Assembly: GCA_031081585.1 (NCBI GenBank)
Contig: JAVHLY010000014.1
Span: 1-64,000 of the forward strand
Origin: Armatimonadota bacterium
GTDB taxonomy: Bacteria > Sysuimicrobiota > Sysuimicrobiia > Sysuimicrobiales > Humicultoraceae
Reading direction: 5' to 3'
DNA length: 64,000 bases
Shown here: positions 8,027 through 15,894 of the stretch, in pieces
Numbering within the stretch: position 1 is the stretch's first letter
How the letters are laid out: every line of letters starts with the position of its first letter
Position numbers and translations under genes: made by a program
Notes under the pieces: model-generated
The model's input: the letters and a program-made list of their open reading frames with translations, nothing else
What the model was told of the DNA's origin: nothing
Database searches by the model: none

Positions 8027-8854
8027 TCAGGCGCCGGACCGCGGGAGGCGCGCCACCGCCGTCGGCTGCGGATGGACAGGGGGCGGGCTGTAGCCGATGT
8101 CGGCCGAGATCGCCCGGGCGGTGGCCACCACGCGCCCGGCCAACGGGCTCCCCTCCAGGGGCCAGGGCATCCGGTCGGCGGGCCCGGCGACGCTCACGGC
8201 GGCCACGGCGGCGCCCTCATGGTTGAAGACCGGCGCGGCGATGCAGCGGACCGAGACTTCCCGTTCGCCCCGGTCGACGGCGTAGCCCAGCCGCCGCACG
8301 GCCTCGAGCTCCCGGCCGAGCCGCCGAGGGTCGGTGATGGTGTACGGCGTCAGGCGCCGAAGGGGGACGCGCTGCAGGTAGGTCTCCAGCGTCCCCGGGG
8401 GCGAGAAGGCCAGGAGCGCTTTGCCCAGGCCGGTGCAGTAGGCCGGCAGCATCGCGCCCACGCGGGACTTCATGTAGGCGACGGGGAAGCGGGAGAGGAC
8501 CCGCTCGATGTACACCACCTGCAGGTCTTCGAAGACGGCCAGCTGGACAGACTCGCCGCTCTCATTCCGCAGGGCCACCAGGTGAGGCAGGGCCCGCGTG
8601 CGCAGGTCGAGGTGGGCCAGGAATGCATTCCCGACCACGAACGCCTTCACGCCCACCCGGTAGCGACCGTCGCGCTGCTCGACGAACCCGTGCCGAGTGA
8701 GGGTGCGCAGGAGCCGGTGGGCCGTCCCTTTCGGCAGCGCGGTCCGGGCCGCCAGGTCGGACAGGGACAACCCCTCGGCACCGCCCCTCAGGGCCTCCAG
8801 TAGGTGGAGGGCCCGGCTCAACGACTTGACCTCATCCACTCGCGGGTGTTTCAT
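8027..8854 (-). CDS. IclR-family transcriptional regulator
   Basis: 275 residues. The N-terminal winged helix-turn-helix (about 8-70) contains LSLSDLAARTALPKGTAHRLLRTL, and the C-terminal IclR effector domain includes GLGKALLAF and REVSVRCIAAPVFNHEG. Start ATG 8854 (MKHPRVDE) fits the family; the reading frame continues upstream through AT-richer DNA without family similarity. It is the first gene of the minus-strand catabolic operon, 3 nt before the lactonase gene. A symmetric site at 8867-8883 lies just upstream. Local control of this operon, probably with a pathway intermediate as effector, is inferred from position. Confidence 0.92.
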   Translation of the reverse strand: MKHPRVDEVKSLSRALHLLEALRGGAEGLSLSDLAARTALPKGTAHRLLRTLTRHGFVEQRDGRYRVGVKAFVVGNAFLAHLDLRTRALPHLVALRNESGESVQLAVFEDLQVVYIERVLSRFPVAYMKSRVGAMLPAYCTGLGKALLAFSPPGTLETYLQRVPLRRLTPYTITDPRRLGRELEAVRRLGYAVDRGEREVSVRCIAAPVFNHEGAAVAAVSVAGPADRMPWPLEGSPLAGRVVATARAISADIGYSPPPVHPQPTAVARLPRSGA

Positions 8855-8866
8855 AATGCGGACCTT

Positions 8867-8883
8867 GATCCAAATAATGGAAC
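8867..8883 (-). promoter_or_regulatory. Candidate IclR operator (inverted repeat)
   Basis: GATCCA, five A/T bases, then TGGAAC: six-base arms with one mismatch and a 5-bp spacer. It lies 13-29 bp upstream of the iclR start codon, in one of the few AT-rich patches of the window. A TCCA-N5-TGGA core is the kind of dyad bound by IclR proteins. I infer autoregulation and control of the whole downstream operon. Confidence 0.5.
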
Positions 8884-8923
8884 CAACGACGTTTTCGCGG
8901 GTACCCCGTCCATCCCCTCCCGT

Positions 8924-9208
8924 ATGAGCTCTTACGATGCGGCGATCCTTGAGGGGAGCCCGGAGGCGGAGGAGCAAATTGGGGTTCATGAAGGCCGTGA
9001 TGAACCTGATACTGCAGGGGCGGTGGCTTCCGGGTGCCTGCGGCCGCGGGGTCACCCCCGCGAGTTTCTGGCCATCGGTCGGTGGGAGAGCCTGGAAGAA
9101 CTGCAGATCCTGATGGGGAACCCTGCGGTGGATGAACGCATCGCCTCGATGTTCGACGGCGCGCCCCAGGTCACCATCTGGGCGGAGGCCGGCTGGAAGG
9201 GGTACTGA
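8924..9208 (+). pseudogene. Remnant of an antibiotic-biosynthesis-monooxygenase-like (ABM) protein
   Basis: The reading frame is intact for 94 codons, but only its C-terminal half resembles the small ABM fold: REFLAIGRWESLEELQ, then a loop and APQVTIWAEAGW. The first 40 residues look random. A plausible N-terminal helix (FMKAVMNLILQGRW) is visible in another frame around 8986-9030, which suggests a frameshifted gene. It lies between the divergently oriented iclR operon and the convergent FAD oxidoreductase gene (8-nt gap). It could still be a short expressed protein. Confidence 0.4.
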
Positions 9209-9215
9209 GCCGGGA

Positions 9216-10637
9216 TCACCGCTCGCCGTCGCCCAGGTAGGCGCCCTGGGCTTTGAGGATCCGGGTCACCTCGGTGAAGAGCTCCGGCCGGCGGACTACC
9301 TCGGCGGGGGTGCAGCGGCGCCTGGCACAGACCGCCGCCGTCACCCCGGCCGCCTGGCCCATCGCCATGGTGGTGGGGACGACCCGCGCCGACCCCGCCG
9401 CTTCCGAAGTGGCGGAGAAGGCGCGCGAGGCCACCAGCAGGTTGTCCACCCCGCGCGGAATGAGCGTCCGCAGCGGGATCCCGTAGACGTAGCGCACCGG
9501 CGGGTAGGGGTTCACCCACCCCGGGACGTAGGGGTGGATGTCGATGGGGTAAGAGGCGACGGCGATGCGGTCGGGGAAGGGCCGGCCGGCGATGATGTCC
9601 TCGGCGGTGAGGGTGTAGCGGCCGCCCATGTGCCGGGTCTCCCGGATGTAGAGCATCGGCGCGTGGTCGACGAGCTCGGCCTGGGCGAAGCCCGGCACGT
9701 GCTCGCGCAGGTGGGCGACCACGTGGGGCAGTTCGCGCCGCGCCCTGGCCATCCCCTGCTCGACCGACGCCGGCACCAGGCCGTTCACGTGGAAGATCTG
9801 CAGGGCGTTGATGAGGACGGTGCCGTCCCGCTGGAGCGCCAGGTTGAGGCCGAGCAGCGCCACGTCGGGCTGGCTGGGCCGGTAGCGCCGTCCCACCTCA
9901 CCGTAGCCCCAGGCAGCCTTCCCATTGACGCCCCAGGCGGCCGGCTCCGCCCCGGTCGCCTTGCGCCGGGTGAGGTCGGCGACGAGCGCGGCCCAGTCCA
10001 CGCCGCGCACGCGGAAGATCAGGGTGGCCGCCTGCATCCACACCGCGCCGTCGGGGCCGGGCCGACCCAGCACCACCGGCACCCCCGCCGCTGCGGCAAC
10101 GTCGGCGTCGTCGGTGGCGTCGATGACCTGCCGGGCGCGCACGGTGAGGGTGCGGCGCCAGTCACGGTCGTCGAACTCCGCCCCGAGCAGTCGCGTCCCG
10201 TCCTGCAGGAGGCGCCGCAGCGGGGCGTTGGTGGTGGAGCCGACGAGCGGCTCCCGGTAGACCGCCCAGGTGAGCTTCTCCACCGCCTCCTCCAGGTCGA
10301 AGCTCAGGCCGAGCTGCTGGTAGTACTCCCAGAAGATGCCGCGGGTGAGGTGGGCGCCGTCGGGCGTCAGGTTCATGTCGAAGGTGGTGAGCCAGGCCCA
10401 GGTGATGACGCCGCCCATCTTGGGGAGGGCCTCGACGAGGTGCACCCGGCTGCCGGCGCGCGCGGCCGCCGCGGCGGCGGCGATCCCCGCCGGCGTGGCG
10501 CCGACCACCAGCACGTCAACGGTGATGGTCCGCGGCGGCGCGGCCGCCAGCGGCGTCGCCAGCAGGAGCAGCGCCGCGCACAGCCCCAGGGGGCGGTGGA
10601 CCCGGACGGACCGGCACACGCCTATCAAGTTTTGCAC
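9216..10637 (-). CDS. Secreted FAD-dependent oxidoreductase
   Basis: 473 residues. A hydrophobic signal segment (LCAALLLLATPLAAA, about 18-32) precedes the dinucleotide-binding motif VVGATPAGIAAAAAAARAG and the FAD contact HLVEALPKMGG. This is the FAD_oxidored pattern of large flavoproteins, often acting on xenobiotics, sugars or polyols. DATDDADVAAAAGVP near residue 170 and LLVASRAFSATSEAAGSARVVPT with MGQAAG near the C-terminus are also typical. The third glycine of the usual GxGxxG is kept, but the second is replaced (GATPAG). Start is GTG. It is monocistronic and convergent with the ABM remnant. Substrate unknown. Confidence 0.8.
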   Translation of the reverse strand: MQNLIGVCRSVRVHRPLGLCAALLLLATPLAAAPPRTITVDVLVVGATPAGIAAAAAAARAGSRVHLVEALPKMGGVITWAWLTTFDMNLTPDGAHLTRGIFWEYYQQLGLSFDLEEAVEKLTWAVYREPLVGSTTNAPLRRLLQDGTRLLGAEFDDRDWRRTLTVRARQVIDATDDADVAAAAGVPVVLGRPGPDGAVWMQAATLIFRVRGVDWAALVADLTRRKATGAEPAAWGVNGKAAWGYGEVGRRYRPSQPDVALLGLNLALQRDGTVLINALQIFHVNGLVPASVEQGMARARRELPHVVAHLREHVPGFAQAELVDHAPMLYIRETRHMGGRYTLTAEDIIAGRPFPDRIAVASYPIDIHPYVPGWVNPYPPVRYVYGIPLRTLIPRGVDNLLVASRAFSATSEAAGSARVVPTTMAMGQAAGVTAAVCARRRCTPAEVVRRPELFTEVTRILKAQGAYLGDGER

Positions 10638-10686
10638 CGAGAGGCGCGAGGCCCTTCAGCGCCGTCCCGGGATCGGATCGGCGGTC

Positions 10687-10930
10687 TCATCCGGCTCCGG
10701 ACACAGCGACCCCGGTGCCGCTGTTGGTCAGCGCACCGATCCGCCCGGCGTGGGTGCCGTGCCGTTGTCGTCCTCGGCGTTGCTGTCGTTGTTCACGAAG
10801 TCCCGCTGCGCGACGACGGCCGGCAGGTCCTCGTGGCTGTTGTCCACCCCGGTGTCCACCACGGCGATCCGCACGCCGTGCTGCCCGTCGTCGTGTCCCA
10901 GGCGGCATAGGCCTCCACCTTCCCCCAGGC
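10687..10930 (-). pseudogene. Frameshifted subtilase (peptidase S8) fragment
   Basis: Pieces of a subtilisin-like protease can be read on the minus strand, but in different frames. One frame gives VEAYAAWDTT. A second gives GVRIAVVDTGVDNSHEDL, the catalytic-Asp motif, followed by DFVNNDSNAEDDNG. A third gives HGTHAGRIGALTNSGTGVAV, the catalytic-His motif (normally GHGTHVAGT). The Ser motif and the rest of the catalytic domain are missing. This is a decayed fragment. It fills most of the 410-bp stretch (10638-11047) that otherwise holds no gene. Confidence 0.8.
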
Positions 10931-11047
10931 CTACGGGAGCACGCACCCGTGCCGCCGGGCCGACAGCGGACGCTGCAGCCAGCCCCCCTGCAGAGTGCCG
11001 CTCCGCCGAAGGAGCCTCGGCCGGGCGCGTCGTACTGTGCGGGCGCC

Positions 11048-11458
11048 ATGAGCACTCTTCTCGCCCTGCACGGCACCGCGCTGCTCGTGTGGCTCCCTGC
11101 CATCGGCAACCTGGTCCTGGCCCTCCTAGCCGGCCTGGCGGCCCTGGCGGGGCGGCGCACGCTCCCGGCGCTCTTCTGGGCCGCCCTGCTGGTCCTGCTC
11201 GCCCTGCTGGCCGTGCAGGCTGCCGTCGGTCTGGCGCTCGTGGCCGGTGGGGCGCGGCCGCGCACGGCGCTCCACCTGCTCTACGGCGTGCTGGTCGCCG
11301 TGGGGGCTGTGGTGCAGTACGGGTTGCGTCCCGGCGGCTGGCTGCGGCGACGCGCGGTAGGCGAGCCCTTCCGCGAAGCGCGCGTCATGGCGCTCGTCTG
11401 CCTCACGGAAGGTGCGCTGATCCTGCGGGCCTGGATGACGGGAGCCTTCGGACGTTAG
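11048..11458 (+). CDS. Hypothetical four-helix membrane protein
   Basis: 136 residues with about four hydrophobic segments: LLVWLPAIGNLVLALLAGLAAL, ALFWAALLVLLALLAVQAA, LHLLYGVLVAVGAVVQYGL and the segment RVMALVCLTEGALILRAWM. Short basic loops (RPGGWLRRR) suggest orientation. I do not recognise the family. Start ATG has no strong Shine-Dalgarno sequence. It lies between the subtilase remnant and the next gene's own promoter, so it is probably monocistronic. No function is proposed. Confidence 0.55.
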   Translation: MSTLLALHGTALLVWLPAIGNLVLALLAGLAALAGRRTLPALFWAALLVLLALLAVQAAVGLALVAGGARPRTALHLLYGVLVAVGAVVQYGLRPGGWLRRRAVGEPFREARVMALVCLTEGALILRAWMTGAFGR

Positions 11459-11534
11459 CGGCGCCCGCGCTCCCCGGGTGCCTCCGGAGTTCCCACGGAG
11501 TTTCGCCCACGACCGCGCGGCGCCGCACGGTAAA

Positions 11535-11563
11535 TTGACCCACTGGGACCCCTCCGGTAGAAT
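11535..11563 (+). promoter_or_regulatory. Sigma-A-type promoter for the PrsW-like gene
   Basis: TTGACC (11535-11540), a 17-bp spacer, then TAGAAT (11558-11563). This is close to the bacterial housekeeping consensus. Transcription would begin near 11570, leaving a short leader with GGAGG before the ATG at 11596. Upstream, 11459-11534 holds only a weak CTCCG/CGGAG hairpin. Confidence 0.7.
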
Positions 11564-11595
11564 GGACCGAGCCCTAGCGACCGTCGGAGGTCCAC

Positions 11596-12285
11596 ATGCC
11601 GGTCCTCGCCTGGCTGATCGCGGCGGCCTTCGCGGTAGCCGGTCTCCTCCCCATCCTGCGCAGCGCCCTGCGACAGCCCACTGTCTGGGTCCTCGTGGCG
11701 GTCGGAGGGCTGACCTCCTTCATCACCCAATGGGCCGGCCGTGCCCTCTGGGCGCCCGTCGCTGTCACCTTCGGCATCCCCGACGTCGGCACCGGGCTGG
11801 TCATCCACCTCTTCGTCCTGGCCGCGCTCGGTGAGGCGCTCAAGATCGCTCCCGTGCTGGTCCTCGGCCATGCCCAGCCTACTCCGGCGGACGAGTGGTT
11901 CGTCTACGGTGCGTCCGTGGGCGCGGGGTTCGGGCTCGTCGGTGCGCAGCTCATCATCGCGCTCACCCTGGCCGCCAGCACGCTGCCGGTCAGCTCGGTC
12001 GGCTCGGCGGTCCTGGCGGTGGCGCTGCGCCTCTTCCCAGTCCTGGCCCACACCGCCACCACGGCCTGGCTCGCCTGGGCCACCGCGCGCGGCCGCTTCG
12101 GCGCCACCTTCCTCGTCGTCGTCCTGGCCCAGACGGCGCTCGGCCTGGTCGAGCGCGGGGCGGGGGCGCTGGGCCTGCCGGTGGGCGGGCTCCTCCTGGC
12201 AGCGCTGGCCGCGGCCCTCTACGCCTACGTCTGTCTCCTGCCTGTCCCGACGGGGAACCGCGGCGTGCGGCTCCTGCCCGACTGA
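11596..12285 (+). CDS. PrsW-like polytopic membrane protein with altered catalytic motif
   Basis: 229 residues with seven or eight hydrophobic helices. Its layout resembles the PrsW/CAAX-protease-like membrane families: a GEALKIAPVLVLG segment where EExxK is expected, YGASVGAGFGLVGAQ where FGxxEN is expected, and LAHTATTAWLAWATARGRFG, resembling the conserved His-containing helix. The expected glutamates are replaced, so it may be a non-proteolytic relative. Served by the promoter at 11535-11563, and followed after 10 nt by the phosphoesterase gene. Family assignment is tentative. Confidence 0.55.
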   Translation: MPVLAWLIAAAFAVAGLLPILRSALRQPTVWVLVAVGGLTSFITQWAGRALWAPVAVTFGIPDVGTGLVIHLFVLAALGEALKIAPVLVLGHAQPTPADEWFVYGASVGAGFGLVGAQLIIALTLAASTLPVSSVGSAVLAVALRLFPVLAHTATTAWLAWATARGRFGATFLVVVLAQTALGLVERGAGALGLPVGGLLLAALAAALYAYVCLLPVPTGNRGVRLLPD

Positions 12286-12295
12286 GCCTGCGGTC

Positions 12296-13039
12296 GTGCG
12301 CATCGCCATCCTCTCCGACGTCCATGCCAACCTGGAGGCGCTGGAGGCGACGCTGGGGGATGCCCGCCGGCGCGGGTGCGAGCGCATCGTCTGCCTGGGG
12401 GACTTCGTCGGGTACGGGCCCAGCCCCAACGAGTGCGTCGACCGCCTGCGGCCGCTCGTCGACGGACGCGCGGTGGCAGGGAACCACGACTGGGCCGCGG
12501 TGGGCAAGGTGGACATCACCTACTTCAACCCCTACGCCCAGGAGGCCATTCGCTGGACCCAGCAGGCCCTGCGCCCCGGCGTGCGGGACTACCTGACGGC
12601 GCTGCCCCACGAGTGGGTGGCGGACGGCACTGTGCCCTTCCTGGCGGTGCACGGCAGTCCCCGGGATCCCATCCAGGAGTACGTGCTGGACCAGGCCACG
12701 GCCGAGGAGAACTTCCGCGAGCGCTCCTTCGCCGTGGCCTTCGTGGGCCACACGCACGTGCCGGCGCTCTTCCTGGCCCGGGGCGAGACGGTGGGGGCGG
12801 CGCCCTTCCCGGTCGACACCCCCGTCGTCCTGCAGCCGGGGGTGCGCTACCTGATCAACGTGGGGAGCGTGGGGCAGCCGCGCGACGGCGACCCGCGGGC
12901 GGCGTACGTCCTGCTGGACAGCGAGGGGCCTGCGGTCATCCTCATCCGGGTAGAGTACCCGATCGAGGTCACACAGGAGCGGATGCGCGCCGTGGGCCTG
13001 CCGGAGGTGCTGGCCGAGCGGCTGCGCTACGGTCGGTGA
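12296..13039 (+). CDS. Metallophosphoesterase (calcineurin-like, YfcE/DR1281-like)
   Basis: 247-residue metal-dependent phosphoesterase. All the family motifs are in order: SDVHAN (DxH, 8-13), GDFVGYGP (GDxxG), GNHDW (GNHD), VHGSP (GH-like) and FVGHTHVP (GHTH). Start GTG 12296 gives MRIAILSDVHAN, the standard N-terminus. Proteins of this type are cytoplasmic phosphodiesterases or phosphatases, and the true substrate is usually unknown. It probably shares a transcript with the preceding membrane protein. Confidence 0.9.
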   Translation: MRIAILSDVHANLEALEATLGDARRRGCERIVCLGDFVGYGPSPNECVDRLRPLVDGRAVAGNHDWAAVGKVDITYFNPYAQEAIRWTQQALRPGVRDYLTALPHEWVADGTVPFLAVHGSPRDPIQEYVLDQATAEENFRERSFAVAFVGHTHVPALFLARGETVGAAPFPVDTPVVLQPGVRYLINVGSVGQPRDGDPRAAYVLLDSEGPAVILIRVEYPIEVTQERMRAVGLPEVLAERLRYGR

Positions 13040-13059
13040 GCGCAGGAAGGAGGACCGGG

Positions 13060-15192
13060 ATGCCCACGACCGACGGGGCCGCGGCGACGCGGCGGATCAC
13101 CATCGACGACCTGCTGCGGCTGCGCTGGGTGAGCGACCCGGCGGTGGCGCCCGACGGGACGGCGGTGGCCTTCACGCTGACCCGCATCGAGACCCCGTCG
13201 CCGCCCGCGGACGGCGGCAGGCCCGAGCCCCCCGACTACGTCTCGCACCTCTACCTGGTCCACCCCGGCGGGTGCGAGGCGGTGCCCTTCACCCAGGGGC
13301 GGCAGCGCGACCACACGCCGCGCTGGTCGCCGGACGGCAGCCGCATCGCCTTCCTGTCGGACCGTCCCACGGGCACTCCGCCGCCCGGCAGCCGGCGGCC
13401 GCGCCACCTCTGGGTGATCCCCGCGACGGGCGGCGAGGCGCGCCGCGTCACCGCGGCCGACTACGATCCCCAGGATCCGGTGTGGGCGCCGGACGGGCAG
13501 GCGCTGGCCTTCGTCGGCAAGGTCCCCTGCGCTGAAGAGCCGCGCAGCGCCGTGCGGGTCATCACCCGCCTGCGCTACAAGATGGACGGCGAGGGGTTCT
13601 GGGACGGACGCTACCGCCAGATCTTTGTGGTGCCGGCGGACGGCGGGGAGGCGCGTGCCGTCACCGGCGGCGACTACGACCACCGCGACCCGGCGTGGTC
13701 GCCCGACGGGCGGTGGCTGGCCTTCGTGGCCAACCGCTCGCCAGACGTCGACCTCACCAACGTCACCGACGTGTGGGTGGTGCCGGCCGCGGGTGGGGAG
13801 CCGCGGCGCCTCACCCCGTCGCTGGGGCCGTGCGCGCTGCCCGCCTGGTCGCCCGACGGCCGCCGCATCGCCTACATCGGCCACGACAACAGCCACATGA
13901 CGGCGACGAGCCCGCAGCTGTGGGTGGTGGAGGTGGCGGGCGGCCCGCCCCGCAACCTCACCGGCCCGCTGGACCGCTACGTCGGCCACCACATCCTCAC
14001 CGACATGCGGGCCCACCCCGTCCCCGGCCGCCCGGTATGGTCCCCCGACGGCCGCTTCCTTTTCTGCCTGATCGGGCTCGGCCCCACCTGCCAGGTGGCC
14101 GCCGTCTCCCTGGAGGACGGCGTCGTGCACTTCCTCACCGAGGGCGACCACGAGATCTTCCAGTACGCCCTCGACCCGGCGTGCCGACAGCTCGTCGTGG
14201 CGCTCTCCGACGTCGTGACGCCCGGCGACCTCTGGCTGGCCGACCTGGGTACGGTGGACGGGGCGGCGCGGCCGGCCCGCGCCTCCTGGCGGCGCCTCAC
14301 CGACGTCAACCGCCAGGTGCTGGCGGACGTGGCGCTGAGCCGTCCGGAGCGGTTCGAGTACGAGGGCGCCGACGGCTGGCGTGTGGAGGGGTGGGTGTTG
14401 CCGCCCGTGGAGCGCCAGCCCGGCCGCCGCTACCCCACCATCCTGCAGATCCACGGCGGCCCGCACGCCGCCTACGGGTACGGGTTCTTCCACGAGTTCC
14501 AGGTGCTGGCCGCCGAAGGGTTCGCGGTGGTCTACACCAACCCGCGCGGCAGCCAGGGCTACGGCCAGACCTTCGCCGCGGCCACCCGGCACGACTGGGG
14601 CGGCAAGGACTACGAGGACATCATGCGGGGCGTGGACGCCGCCCTGGCCCGCTTCCCCTACCTCGACCCGGAGCGCCTGGGCGTGGCGGGGGGCTCCTAC
14701 GGTGGCTTCATGACGAACTGGATCATCGGCCACACCGACCGCTTCAAGGCCGCGGTGACGATGCGCTCCATCGCCAACCACACCAGCCAGTGGGGGACGA
14801 GCGACCTGGCCTACATGAAGGGGATGTGGGAGTTCCCCGGCGACCTGTGGGAGGCGCCGACCTTCTACTGGGAGCGCTCGCCGCTGGCCTACGTCGACCG
14901 CATCACCACGCCGCTGCTCATCCTCCACGCCGAGGAGGACTACCGCTGCCCCATCGGCGAGGCGGAGCAGCTCTTCGCCGCCCTGAAGAAGCAGGGGAAG
15001 GCGGTCGTCTTCGTCCGCTTCCCCGAGGAGAGCCACGACCTCACGCGCAAGGGCAAGCCCCACCACCGCCTGGAGCACCTCCGGTGGGTCGTGCGCTGGT
15101 TCGCCGACCACCTGGGCCGCGAGCCGGTGCCCGCCCCGGTGCGCGAGCTGGCCGGGACGCCGGGGATGGAGGCGGGATCGGTACAGGGATGA
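13060..15192 (+). CDS. S9-family prolyl oligopeptidase-like peptidase (acylaminoacyl peptidase type)
   Basis: 710 residues. A WD40/beta-propeller half carries repeated WSPDGxxxAF motifs (for example TPRWSPDGSRIAFLSD and DPAWSPDGRWLAFVA). It is followed by a C-terminal alpha/beta-hydrolase domain. The catalytic serine is in GGSYGGF (about residue 549), the aspartate in HAEEDYRCP and the histidine in ESHDLTRKG. No signal peptide, so it should be cytoplasmic and act on short peptides or N-acylated peptide ends. AGGAGG lies upstream of the ATG. It overlaps the cobalamin adenosyltransferase gene by 4 nt. Confidence 0.93.
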   Translation: MPTTDGAAATRRITIDDLLRLRWVSDPAVAPDGTAVAFTLTRIETPSPPADGGRPEPPDYVSHLYLVHPGGCEAVPFTQGRQRDHTPRWSPDGSRIAFLSDRPTGTPPPGSRRPRHLWVIPATGGEARRVTAADYDPQDPVWAPDGQALAFVGKVPCAEEPRSAVRVITRLRYKMDGEGFWDGRYRQIFVVPADGGEARAVTGGDYDHRDPAWSPDGRWLAFVANRSPDVDLTNVTDVWVVPAAGGEPRRLTPSLGPCALPAWSPDGRRIAYIGHDNSHMTATSPQLWVVEVAGGPPRNLTGPLDRYVGHHILTDMRAHPVPGRPVWSPDGRFLFCLIGLGPTCQVAAVSLEDGVVHFLTEGDHEIFQYALDPACRQLVVALSDVVTPGDLWLADLGTVDGAARPARASWRRLTDVNRQVLADVALSRPERFEYEGADGWRVEGWVLPPVERQPGRRYPTILQIHGGPHAAYGYGFFHEFQVLAAEGFAVVYTNPRGSQGYGQTFAAATRHDWGGKDYEDIMRGVDAALARFPYLDPERLGVAGGSYGGFMTNWIIGHTDRFKAAVTMRSIANHTSQWGTSDLAYMKGMWEFPGDLWEAPTFYWERSPLAYVDRITTPLLILHAEEDYRCPIGEAEQLFAALKKQGKAVVFVRFPEESHDLTRKGKPHHRLEHLRWVVRWFADHLGREPVPAPVRELAGTPGMEAGSVQG

Positions 15193-15746
15193 CCCGCCTC
15201 TACACCCGGACCGGGGACGCCGGCGAGACCGGCCTCATCGGCGGGCGCCGCGTCCCCAAGGACGACCCGCGGGTGGAGGCCTACGGTACGCTCGACGAGT
15301 TGAACTCCGCCATCGGCGCGGCGCGGGCCTTTCTCGGAGATGCCCCGCCCGCGGTGACGCGCGCGCTGGAGCAGGTGCAGCACCGCCTCTTCGCCCTGGG
15401 GGCGGAGATCGCCGCACCGGATCCGGCCGCCGCAGGCGTGCGCCCCTGCACGGCGGACGACGTCGGCGCGCTGGAGCACCTGATCGACGCGGTGCAGGCG
15501 GAGCTGCCCGCGCTGCGGGTCTTCATCCTGCCCGGCGGGAGCCCGGCTGGCAGCCTGCTCCACGTGGCCCGCACCGTGGCCCGGCGGGCCGAACGGCGCG
15601 TCGTGGCCCTGGCGCGCGCGGAGCCCCTGAACCCGGAGGTCCTCCGCTACCTGAACCGCCTCTCCGACCTGCTCTTCGTGCTGGCCCGCGCCGTCAACCA
15701 GGCGGCGGGACGGCCGGAGACGCCCTGGGACAAGGACGCGGGCTAG
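15189..15746 (+). CDS. ATP:cob(I)alamin adenosyltransferase (PduO type)
   Basis: 185 residues. It converts cob(I)alamin plus ATP to adenosylcobalamin. The N-terminus TRTGDAGETGLIGG is the ATP-binding signature, followed by YGTLDELNSAIG. The later FILPGGSPAGSLLHVARTVARRAER and LNRLSDLLFVLAR segments contain the conserved active-site Arg and Asp residues. ATG overlaps the S9 peptidase stop (ATGA), giving translational coupling between two genes with no obvious shared pathway. Its presence implies that the organism uses B12 coenzyme, for example for a mutase or a B12-dependent ribonucleotide reductase. Confidence 0.95.
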   Translation: MTRLYTRTGDAGETGLIGGRRVPKDDPRVEAYGTLDELNSAIGAARAFLGDAPPAVTRALEQVQHRLFALGAEIAAPDPAAAGVRPCTADDVGALEHLIDAVQAELPALRVFILPGGSPAGSLLHVARTVARRAERRVVALARAEPLNPEVLRYLNRLSDLLFVLARAVNQAAGRPETPWDKDAG

Positions 15747-15837
15747 TATGCGCAGGCCGCCAGCGCGGCATCGACCGGGGCTCTCCACATCGGCCGCGCT
15801 TGTGGGATCTGGGGATCTCTTCCGTGACGCGCACCGG

Positions 15838-15866
15838 TTGACCGAACACGTGATGTAGCCTATCCT
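15838..15866 (+). promoter_or_regulatory. Sigma-A-type promoter for the ArsR/HTH/MFS operon
   Basis: TTGACC (15838-15843), a 17-bp spacer, TATCCT (15861-15866). Transcription would start near 15873, giving a leader of about 20 nt. It contains GGAG about nine bases before a TTG start at 15895. Confidence 0.65.
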
Positions 15867-15894
15867 AAACATAGTCCGTAGCCTGGAGCTTACA

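Noticed and set aside
12296-13039. Diadenosine tetraphosphatase or cyclic-nucleotide phosphodiesterase as specific function
   Set aside because: The motifs show only the calcineurin-like superfamily; nothing in the neighbours fixes the substrate.
13027-15111. 694-codon minus-strand frame opposite the S9 peptidase
   Set aside because: Mirrors the peptidase codons, with no recognisable domain or ribosome site; a typical high-GC shadow.
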